Shown here in pieces: positions 1 to 5,695 of a stretch of DNA of 7,427 nt. Origin of the DNA: Streptomyces viridochromogenes (GTDB taxonomy: Bacteria > Actinomycetota > Actinomycetes > Streptomycetales > Streptomycetaceae); the NCBI RefSeq assembly GCF_001270495.1, contig NZ_LGUR01000037.1, positions 1 through 7,427 on the forward strand, written 5' to 3'. The notes under the pieces are model-generated. The model did not search any database. It saw only the letters and a list, made by a program, of their open reading frames with translations, and was not told where the DNA came from. Each line of letters begins with the position of its first letter. The stretch's first letter is position 1. The position numbers were made by a program, and so were the translations under genes.

Positions 1-1
1 T

Positions 2-415
2 CCGCGTGACGCCATGGCGTCGGCCGGTAAGACGCTGGTCGAGCTGTTCGGTCTCGCCCGTGAGCTGAACATCGACGCCGAGGGCATCGACATGGGCCCG
101 TCCCCCACGGACGCCGCCCTTGCCGCTGATCTGGCGCTGCCGATCGAGGAGCTGGAGCTCACCGTTCGGTCGTACAACTGCCTCAAGCGTGAGGGCATCC
201 ACTCCGTGGGTGAGCTCGTGGCGCGTTCCGAGGCCGACCTCCTGGACATCCGTAACTTCGGTGCGAAGTCCATTGACGAGGTCAAGGCGAAGCTGGCCGG
301 CATGGGCCTCGCGCTCAAGGACAGCCCGCCCGGATTCGACCCGACCGCCGCTGCCGACGCCTTCGGTGCCGACGACGACGCGGACGCCGGGTTCGTCGAG
401 ACCGAGCAGTACTAA
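2..415 (+). CDS. rpoA: RNA polymerase alpha subunit, C-terminal part (5' end outside window)
   Basis: This is the end of the alpha subunit of DNA-dependent RNA polymerase, which nucleates core assembly and contacts promoter UP elements and activators. The reading frame is open from base 2, so the ATG at 14 is internal (it follows the codons for Pro-Arg-Asp-Ala). Only the last part of the N-terminal assembly domain (through [20 protein letters not shown]), the acidic linker and the C-terminal domain are present. The C-terminal domain has the helix-hairpin-helix core beginning [16 protein letters not shown]. The Arg codon at 167-169 aligns with E. coli Arg265, the main DNA contact, and the NFGAKS turn is also present. 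The tail is acidic and ends ETEQY, with TAA at 413-415. rplQ follows after 179 bases, the standard alpha-operon order. Identity is secure from sequence and context. Confidence 0.97.
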   Translation, partial: PRDAMASAGKTLVELFGLARELNIDAEGIDMGPSPTDAALAADLALPIEELELTVRSYNCLKREGIHSVGELVARSEADLLDIRNFGAKSIDEVKAKLAGMGLALKDSPPGFDPTAAADAFGADDDADAGFVETEQY

Positions 416-460
416 GCGCTTCGCGGGAAGGCCGTACTGCTTCTGCGGGCCGGTTTCGGC

Positions 461-516
461 TGGTCGCGCAGTTCCCCGCGCCCCTTCCGGGAGCGCCCCT
501 TCGGGGCTGCTCCCGG
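461..516. repeat. Streptomyces-type GC-rich palindromic intergenic element, copy 1
   Basis: The gap between rpoA and rplQ begins this element with TGGTCGCGCAGTTCCCCGCG, a string I recognise as common in Streptomyces intergenic DNA. It is followed by a strong hairpin at 487-516: bases 487-499 pair with 503-516 around a TTC loop, with a single bulged T at 508. There is no T-run after the hairpin, so it may be an mRNA-stabilising or attenuating structure or a mobile repeat remnant rather than a classical terminator. The dispersed-repeat assignment rests on recall and on the related element on the other side of rplQ; a genome search was not possible. Confidence 0.6.
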
Positions 517-594
517 ATCTCCGACAGGTAACCGCCTGCTCGGATACTGACCTCGGTACCTCATACGGCCGGGGCAGACATACAGGAGATTGAC

Positions 595-1104
595 ATGCCG
601 AAGCCCACCAAGGGTGCCCGTCTGGGCGGCAGTGCCGCGCACGAGAAGCTGCTCCTCGCGAACCTCGCGAAGGCGCTCTTCGAGCACGGCCGTATCACCA
701 CCACCGAGGCGAAGGCCCGCCGTCTGCGGCCGTACGCCGAGCGTCTGGTCACCAAGGCGAAGAAGGGCGACCTTCACAACCGCCGTCAGGTGCTCCAGGT
801 CATCACGGACAAGAGCGTCGTCCACACGCTCTTCACCGAGATCGGTCCGCGGTACGAGAACCGTCCGGGTGGTTACACCCGTATCACCAAGATCGGTAAC
901 CGTCGTGGCGACAACGCGCCCATGGCTGTCATCGAGCTGGTCGAGGCGCTGACGGTCGCGCAGGAGGCCACGGGCGAGGCCGAGGCGGCCACGAAGCGTG
1001 CCGCCAAGGACGCCGAGGTCGCTGAGGTTGCCGAGGCCAAGGTCGACACGACCAAGGCTGAGGACGCCGCTGAGGCTCCGGCCGAGGAGTCGAAGGACGC
1101 GTAA
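595..1104 (+). CDS. rplQ: 50S ribosomal protein L17 (bL17)
   Basis: This protein is part of the large ribosomal subunit, near the exit of the peptide tunnel. The start [20 protein letters not shown], the [23 protein letters not shown] segment and the [14 protein letters not shown] segment are the bL17 signature. The conserved core covers about residues 1-120. Residues about 121-169 are a low-complexity tail rich in Ala, Glu and Lys, which makes it longer than the 127-residue E. coli protein; such tails are usual in actinomycete L17. The ATG at 595 has a good ribosome binding site, AGGAG at 584-588, six bases upstream. It follows rpoA on the same strand without an obvious promoter in the gap, so co-transcription with the alpha operon is likely. 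A strong terminator follows at 1212-1248. Confidence 0.97.
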   Translation: MPKPTKGARLGGSAAHEKLLLANLAKALFEHGRITTTEAKARRLRPYAERLVTKAKKGDLHNRRQVLQVITDKSVVHTLFTEIGPRYENRPGGYTRITKIGNRRGDNAPMAVIELVEALTVAQEATGEAEAATKRAAKDAEVAEVAEAKVDTTKAEDAAEAPAEESKDA

Positions 1105-1110
1105 GCGTCT

Positions 1111-1208
1111 GCGGGGGCTGTTCGGTTTGCGGCTGCGGCGTCGTCGTGGCGGGTCGCGCCCGCGCGGCGGAGCCGCATACCGACACAGCCCCGCGCCCCT
1201 GAAGGGCG
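1111..1208. repeat. Streptomyces-type long imperfect palindrome, copy 2
   Basis: A large inverted repeat fills most of the rplQ-truA gap. The arm at 1111-1134 matches the reverse complement of 1171-1194 over about 24 bases with one substitution and one offset insertion on each side. The inner ends are TGCGGCT (1128-1134) and AGCCGCA (1171-1177), and the outer ends include GGGGCTGT and ACAGCCCC. The 36-base centre is itself GC-rich with small inverted repeats. A short hairpin, CGCCC at 1194-1198 with GGGCG at 1204-1208, follows. CCCCGCGCCCCT near its end is shared with the element at 461-486. The shape resembles a small non-autonomous palindromic repeat that sits between genes; mobility is inferred, not seen. 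Confidence 0.6.
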
Positions 1209-1211
1209 ATG

Positions 1212-1248
1212 GCGGGTCCGTTCCTTTCTCAGGAGCGGGCCCGCTTTT
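1212..1248 (+). terminator. Intrinsic terminator between rplQ and truA
   Basis: Bases 1212-1225 pair with 1231-1244 in an uninterrupted 14-bp stem (two G-T wobbles) around the loop TTCTC, followed by TTTTGTGTT. This is an unusually canonical rho-independent terminator for a high-GC genome. It should end the alpha-operon transcript after rplQ. The truA start lies only about 22 bases beyond the T-run, so truA must depend on read-through or on a promoter overlapping the hairpin. Confidence 0.88.
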
Positions 1249-1270
1249 GTGTTCCTGAGAGGATCTCTGT

Positions 1271-2131
1271 GTGACTGATGAAGTAGCGCCTGGGTACGTC
1301 CGTGTCCGCCTCGACCTGTCCTATGACGGGAGCGAGTTCTCCGGGTGGGCCAAGCAAGCCGGTGGGCGGCGGACCGTGCAGGGGGAGATCGAGGATGCGC
1401 TGCGGACCGTCACGCGGTCGGGGAGCACGACGTATGAACTGACCGTGGCGGGGCGTACGGATGCCGGTGTGCATGCGCGGGGGCAGGTCGCGCATGTTGA
1501 TCTGCCGGAGGTGGTCTGGCGTGAGCATCATGAGAAGTTGCTCAAGCGGCTCGCCGGGCGGTTGCCCAAGGATGTGCGGGTGTGGGCGCTCAGGGAGGCG
1601 CCGAGTGGGTTCAACGCGCGCTTCTCGGCCGTTTGGCGGCGGTACGCGTATCGCGTCACCGACAATCCCGGGGGTGTCGACCCGCTGCTGCGCAGTCATG
1701 TCCTCTGGCACGACTGGCCCCTCGACGTCGACGCCATGAACGAGGCCGCCGGGCGGCTGCTCGGCGAGCACGACTTCGCCGCCTACTGCAAGAAGCGGGA
1801 GGGGGCCACGACCATTCGGACGTTGCAGGAGCTGAGCCTGGTGCGGGGGGACGACGGGATCATCACCGCCACCGTGCGCGCCGACGCCTTCTGCCACAAC
1901 ATGGTGCGGTCGCTCATCGGGGCGTTGCTGTTCGTCGGGGACGGGCATCGGCCCGCGGACTGGCCCGGCAAGGTGCTCGCCGCCGGGGTCAGGGACTCGG
2001 CCGTGCATGTCGTACGGCCCCACGGGCTGACGTTGGAGGAAGTCGGCTACCCCGCCGACGAGTTGCTGGCCGCGCGGAGCAAGGAGGCGCGGAACAAGCG
2101 GTCGTTGCCGGGCGCCGCCGGGTGCTGCTAG
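1271..2131 (+). CDS. truA: tRNA pseudouridine(38-40) synthase TruA
   Basis: TruA converts uridines 38-40 in the anticodon stem-loop of many tRNAs to pseudouridine, acting in the cytoplasm as a homodimer. The N-terminal strand [19 protein letters not shown] and the motif [18 protein letters not shown] are diagnostic. The catalytic aspartate is residue 64 in RTDAGVHA. Further family segments are [27 protein letters not shown] and the C-terminal [14 protein letters not shown]. At 286 aa the length is normal for the family. The start is GTG at 1271, supported by GAGAGGA at 1257-1263 with a 7-base spacing. It follows rplQ, as is usual in actinomycetes, but is separated from it by the terminator at 1212-1248. 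A GC-rich hairpin follows its TAG stop. Confidence 0.96.
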   Translation: MTDEVAPGYVRVRLDLSYDGSEFSGWAKQAGGRRTVQGEIEDALRTVTRSGSTTYELTVAGRTDAGVHARGQVAHVDLPEVVWREHHEKLLKRLAGRLPKDVRVWALREAPSGFNARFSAVWRRYAYRVTDNPGGVDPLLRSHVLWHDWPLDVDAMNEAAGRLLGEHDFAAYCKKREGATTIRTLQELSLVRGDDGIITATVRADAFCHNMVRSLIGALLFVGDGHRPADWPGKVLAAGVRDSAVHVVRPHGLTLEEVGYPADELLAARSKEARNKRSLPGAAGCC

Positions 2132-2136
2132 GCGGG

Positions 2137-2169
2137 CCGGGCCGGGCCCTGTGGTGAGGGCCGGCCCGG
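2137..2169. terminator. GC-rich hairpin between convergent genes
   Basis: Bases 2137-2150 pair with 2157-2169 (13 pairs with one bulged G) around the loop GTGGTG. It begins 5 bases after the truA stop and lies 7 bases after the stop of the minus-strand gene that ends at 2176. Its position between convergent ends fits a bidirectional terminator. No T-run is present on either strand, which is common for Streptomyces terminators, so function is inferred from structure and place. Confidence 0.7.
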
Positions 2170-2175
2170 TGTCCG

Positions 2176-3525
2176 TCAGGAGCCGACCGCTGTGTCCAGC
2201 TCCTTCTCCAGCCAGGGGGTGACGAACTCCATGCCGGCCTCGGAGAGGTGCACGTCGTCGCCCGGCGGGTAGAGGCGCTTGCCGTCGTCGGTGGTCTGGC
2301 GGCAGCTCTCCCTGTCGCAGAACAGGCCGTCGAGGTCGAGCAGATGCACCTCGGACCTGGCGGAGTCGACGAAGTCGGCGACGGCCTGGTTGAAGCAGCT
2401 GCCCCACTCGGAGGTGATCGCTCCGTTGTAGTTCCGCTCGTTCATCAGCAGAACCGTGGTGTCGGGCGACTCCTCGCTGACGAGCGCGACGGCCTTGGCG
2501 AGCTGCTTCGCGTAGCGCTTCTGGTAGGCCCGGTCGCAGGGCGTGAGCCACTTGCCGTCGATCTGCTGCTCGGCGGCGTCCCAGCCCACGTGGATCAGGG
2601 CCGCGTCGGGCTGTGCGCTGAGCTGGTCGGACCAGAAGTCCGTCCACTTCAGGCAGGACTCCCAGTTCTTGAAGACCGTGTCGGTGCGGTCCCGTACGGC
2701 GGTCGGGGACATGACGCCGCAGCCCCGCTGGCCGCCGTCGACCACGGCGTACTTGCTGCCGTGCCGGCCCAGCGCGGTCGCGAAGTCCTCCGCCATCGAG
2801 TCGCCCAGCGTCAGCACCAGCGGCTTGCCGTCGGGGCGCATCGAGTCGGCGATGTGGGTGGGCAGGTACCAGGAGCCGAAGCCGATGGCCAGGGAGGCGG
2901 CCGTGAACAGGGGGACCGCTCGGGCAGGGCGCCAGTCGCGGGTGCGGAACTGCTCGATGACGTAGTGCATGATCATCGCCAGCAGCCAGGTGAAGCCGGT
3001 GCCCAGCAGGAACAGGGCGTAGGGCTTCATGTCCGGGTAGGCCATCAACAGCAGCCAGTACACCGGCAGATGGAGCAGGTAGAGGCTGTACGAGATCTGG
3101 CCGATCTCCATCAGGGGCTTCAGGCGGAGTGCGCGTGCCAGGGGGCCCCGGTCGGTGCTCAGACAGGCGGCGGTCAGCGCGATCAGGAAGGCGACGACCG
3201 CGAGACCGCCCTGGTAGAGCAGCGGCTCGTGATAGGTGCTCACCTTCAGGCTGACGTAGACCACGGCGGCCAGGGAGAGGATCGCGGTCAGGGAGGCGAG
3301 GTGGTAGGCGAAGGCGCCGCCGGCTCTCCTTCCCTCCTTGCGGGAGGCTCCCCGCTGCACCAGGAACACGGCGAACGCCGCCGCCGCGCCCGCCATGAAG
3401 GCGACGGCACGGGTGTGGGTCGCCAGGTAGAGGAAGTCCGTGTCGTGGTTGCCGCCGCGCCACAGCACGGGCGCGATCAGCGCCGAGCCGCCGAACAGCA
3501 GGACGGTGACCACGGCGACCGGCAC
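2176..3525 (-). pseudogene. Acyltransferase-3/SGNH-type O-acyltransferase, N-terminus missing
   Basis: The 449 codons read from 3525 match the C-terminal part of OafA-type membrane O-acyltransferases, which acylate surface sugars. About seven hydrophobic helices remain, including the family segments TDFLYLATHTRAVAFMAGA (residues 29-47) and ISYSLYLLHLPVYW (144-157). A periplasmic-type SGNH domain follows from about residue 235, with block I GDS (Ser243) and a block V-like DDVHLS (His426, Asp423/424), so the acyl-handling residues are present. The beginning of the acyltransferase-3 domain, including its conserved N-terminal His-containing region, is absent: about 200 residues by family comparison. 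The GTG at 3525 has no ribosome binding site and falls exactly where hydrolase sequence in another frame stops, so it is a junction, not a start. Bases 2176-3525 otherwise read cleanly. An intact ancestor probably acylated a polysaccharide made by the upstream genes (inference). Confidence 0.75.
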
Positions 3526-4324
3526 CGGCGAAGTCCAGCCGGGAGGCGACCTTGTCGTCCGGCGGGGTGTTGGGGTCGTCGTCGAACCAGATCGACCACC
3601 AGTAGAGGCCGCTCATACGGCGCTCCTGGACGACCTGGCAGACGGCCGGGTACCAGGTGGCCTGCACACGCGGGTTGACCGTGTTCTTGGTGTAGAAGTC
3701 GCCGGGCGCGTGGTAGGCGCCGTCCATGGCGGCGATGCCGGCCTCGGCGATGGTGATGTTGGGCAGAGGGCCGGTCGCCTTCCGGTCCAGCCAGGTGTTC
3801 CAGCCCTCCACCAGCCGTGAGACCGACGCGGTGTCCGGGACCTTCACGGGGAAGTAGGCGTCGACGCCGAGGTGGCCGACCGGCATGTTGATCCGGCCCG
3901 AGACGTAGTTGTCCCAGTTGGCGTCGTAGGCCACCTCACCGGAGAAGGTCTTCTCCGCCGAGGCCACCAGGCTGTCCCAGCCGGTGTCGCCCTCCATGGA
4001 GTTGAGTTCGGTGCCGATGACGAAGGTGTTGGCCTTGGTCTCCTCGGCGGCCTCCAGATAGGGGGTGAGGAAGGACCGGTAGGACCGGAACCAGGCCGAG
4101 CGGGACGCCGGGTCGATGTTGCCGCGCCAGCCGGTCGGCGGGTCCAGGGCCGCCTCGTCCATGATCGGCCGGATGGTGGTGCGCAGCCCGGCTTCCTTGA
4201 AGACCTTCAGCACGCGCGCCAGACGGGCCGGGGACGGCGTCTTGGCGCCGGCCGTGAGCGTGTTGGACGTACGGCCCTCGGTGAAGAAGGGGAAGGAGAC
4301 GGACACGGAGTTCGCGCCCAGCCC
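3526..4324 (-). pseudogene. Glycoside hydrolase-like TIM barrel (clan GH-A, possibly GH113-like), both ends missing
   Basis: About 266 codons in the same frame as the preceding glycosyltransferase core encode most of a (beta/alpha)8 hydrolase. The fragment starts at ANSVSVSFPFF, which looks like a second barrel strand, so strand 1 and any signal peptide are missing. Next come TTIRPIMDE, the IGTELNS segment (candidate acid/base Glu, codon 4009-4007) and ITIAEAGIA (candidate nucleophile Glu, codon 3745-3743). The 88-residue gap between the two Glu residues and the late YWWSIWFDDDP strand fit clan GH-A; assignment to GH113 is tentative. The fragment ends at RLDFAG, where the frame passes into acyltransferase sequence read in the wrong frame. 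An extracytoplasmic glycan hydrolase working with a synthase is a known pairing in exopolysaccharide loci. Substrate cannot be told from sequence. Confidence 0.65.
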
Positions 4325-5306
4325 CACGAGGTAGGTGACGGGCGAGGTGTTCATGTCGCCGACGAGCAGGCCGATGCACAGCACGGCGACGATGTGCTGG
4401 AGCGGGCCGAGGATCCAGGTGGCGACGCAGATCGACAGGAACCAGCGGTAGCGCAAGGGCACCGCCCTGTTGAAGCACAGGGCCACCAGGCCCCAGGCCC
4501 AGCGGTCGCGCTGCTTGACGAAGTCCCGGGCCGTGGCGGGGGAGGCGCCGTAGCAGCGGCCGTTGAACCAGTCGCTGCGGCCGGGGTAGCGGCGGCAGAA
4601 GGTCAGGGCGAGCCGGGCGTCCTCGACGATCTCCTTCGGACCGAAGTCCCAGCCGATCGTGGCCTCGATCGAGGCGCGCAGCACCAGCAGCTCGCCGTGC
4701 ACGCCGGCGGCCGGCGTGCCCATGCCGGTCAGGGCGCGGAAGCGGGCGATGTCGTCGGCGGGGCGCACCGCGTCGGCGAGCCAGGTGAAGAGGTTGACCG
4801 CGTTCTCGCGGGGATAGGTCAGGATGCCCTGGGCCATGTGCTTGGCCTTGTCGGGATGGGCCCGGCGCTGGCGGTTGACGAACTGGGCGAGCGAGGACGC
4901 GGTGTCGGGCCCGACTCCGGTGTCGTCGTCCATGTGCAGCACCCAGACGTGGTCGAGGGTCTCGCCCTCCTCGATGCGCAGCTCATGGGCGTAGTGGTTG
5001 GCGCGGGCCTTGAACCGGGTGCCGTTGGCCGGGACGTACGCCTTGGGGACGGTGACCACGCGGATGAGCGGATGCGAAGCGGCGAGCCGGTCGATCGCCT
5101 CCGTCGCCTCGCAGCCCTCCTCGGTGAGCACGTCGACGCGCATGTACGGGAACCAGTCCGGCAGATGCTCGACATAGCTGCGCGACCAGAGCCAGGAAGG
5201 GCAGTAGAAAGGGCAGAATGCCCGGCTTCCAGGAGGCCGTGCGCTTGGCCAGCTTCGCGTTGTGCCGCGAATGCGGCACGCCCCCCTCGACCAGTGTCGA
5301 TGCCAT
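4325..5306 (-). pseudogene. Membrane family-2 glycosyltransferase (Egghead-like), frame break and missing segments
   Basis: The likely start is ATG at 5306 (MASTLVEGGVPHSRHNAK), with GGGAG about 12 bases upstream. It leads into one hydrophobic segment, GILPFLLPFLALV. Near 5185 the coding frame changes, and the catalytic core continues from YVEHLPDWFPYMRVDVLTEE. The core has the nucleotide-sugar motif HMDDDT (Asp codons 4930-4922), the acidic pair VED (codons 4624-4619) and the QRDRW motif (4513-4499) of processive or Egghead-type GT2 enzymes, followed by helices from WFLSICVATWILGPLQHIV. The first strand of the GT-A fold and a usual second N-terminal helix are not present in any frame at the break, so a segment is missing rather than one base. 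The C-terminal helices run in frame into hydrolase sequence at about 4325. Active-site motifs are all intact, arguing for very recent damage or an assembly fault. It probably used a UDP- or GDP-sugar on the cytoplasmic side (family inference). Confidence 0.75.
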
Positions 5307-5492
5307 GACGACTGGGAACTCCCGTGAGATCGGTGGTGCGTTGAGGCAGCAGCAGATCTCGGCACGACACGTCACACGCGTCGCGCACTCACATTCCGGG
5401 TCCTACGCCCCCCAACGCCTTCTTTGGCGCTCCGGCCACTCAGATGCCCCCCCAGGCGCCTAAAGCACTGGCCGAATAGATGCACGATCCTC

Positions 5493-5535
5493 ACACATTT
5501 GTGTAGGCGAGGGAACGTCTGTGTGGAAGGTGTGT
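5493..5535. repeat. Helically spaced TGTGT repeats with a small dyad
   Basis: ACACATTTGTGT at 5493-5504 is a 5-bp dyad with a 2-base centre. TGTGT recurs at 5500-5504, 5520-5524 and 5531-5535, with start-to-start distances of 20 and 11 bases, close to two and one helical turns. This could be a tandem regulator-binding site upstream of the minus-strand locus. No known regulator consensus fits well. Confidence 0.35.
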
Positions 5536-5565
5536 TCAAAAGTTAACCATCCAAGAGCTTGTGCG

Positions 5566-5593
5566 GTGATGTCACGTCACGTTCCGTGATCAC
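5566..5593. promoter_or_regulatory. Paired GTGA dyads, candidate operator
   Basis: GTGATGTCAC (5566-5575) and GTGATCAC (5586-5593) are both perfect dyads of GTGA/TCAC. They begin 20 bases apart, about two helical turns, which would put two dimer sites on one face of the DNA. A third GTCAC copy lies between them at 5576-5580. They sit far upstream of the glycosyltransferase start, with no other gene for them to control apart from read-through of the upstream gene. Confidence 0.35.
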
Positions 5594-5640
5594 CTGTACT
5601 ACGCCATACGTCCGGTTCGTGTGCCGGGCCCCAACGCAAA

Positions 5641-5677
5641 GCGGCGCCGGCAGCGGGGTGTCCGCTGCCGGCGCCGC
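5641..5677 (-). terminator. Perfect 16-bp hairpin after the 294-aa membrane-anchored protein gene
   Basis: Bases 5641-5656 are the exact reverse complement of 5662-5677, around a 5-base loop (5657-5661). On the minus strand the stem begins 18 bases after the stop codon at 5698-5696 and is followed by TTTGCGTTGG, a short T-run. This is a strong intrinsic terminator for the leftward gene and separates it from the glycan locus. Confidence 0.85.
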
Positions 5678-5695
5678 CTGGCGTGGGGATCGGTG

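Larger units (their letters stand above)
5307..5640 (-). promoter_or_regulatory. Upstream region of the surface-glycan locus
   Basis: This gap of about 330 bases holds no gene that I can support. It lies between the hairpin ending the upstream same-strand gene and the glycosyltransferase start, so it should contain the promoter for leftward transcription. The part from about 5470 to 5620 is clearly richer in A/T than the rest of the window. It has a run of TGTGT repeats (5493-5535), GTTCAAAAGTTAACC (5534-5548) and two GTGA-type dyads (5566-5593). I do not find a convincing -35/-10 pair on the minus strand, so the transcription start is unassigned. Confidence 0.5.

Noticed and set aside
1582..2157. 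191-codon open frame overlapping truA
   Set aside because: It is a same-strand shadow of truA in another frame, lacking a separate start signal and any motif.
2248..3678. 476-codon plus-strand open frame
   Set aside because: It is antisense to the acyltransferase/SGNH coding sequence, and its Gly/Val/Gln/Arg-rich composition is typical of GC-rich shadow frames.
3872..5308. 478-codon plus-strand open frame
   Set aside because: It is antisense to the hydrolase and glycosyltransferase segments, which carry recognisable motifs; this frame has none.
1229..5365. A 1378-codon open frame on the minus strand as one giant protein
   Set aside because: Only the middle (about 5185-3526) is real coding sequence. 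Before it the frame conflicts with the glycosyltransferase N-terminus. After 3526 it is the wrong frame of the acyltransferase and then antisense to truA, giving Arg/Pro/Gly-rich nonsense kept open by high GC.
5218..5463. Possible small plus-strand gene of 81 codons across the glycosyltransferase start
   Set aside because: It overlaps the real N-terminus in antisense, has no ribosome binding site that I can see and no recognisable motif.
5534..5548. PhoP (PHO box)-like sequence GTTCAAAAGTTAACC
   Set aside because: Only one good GTTCA unit is present, and the second half-match (GTTAACC) is not at the 11-base period needed for a PHO box.
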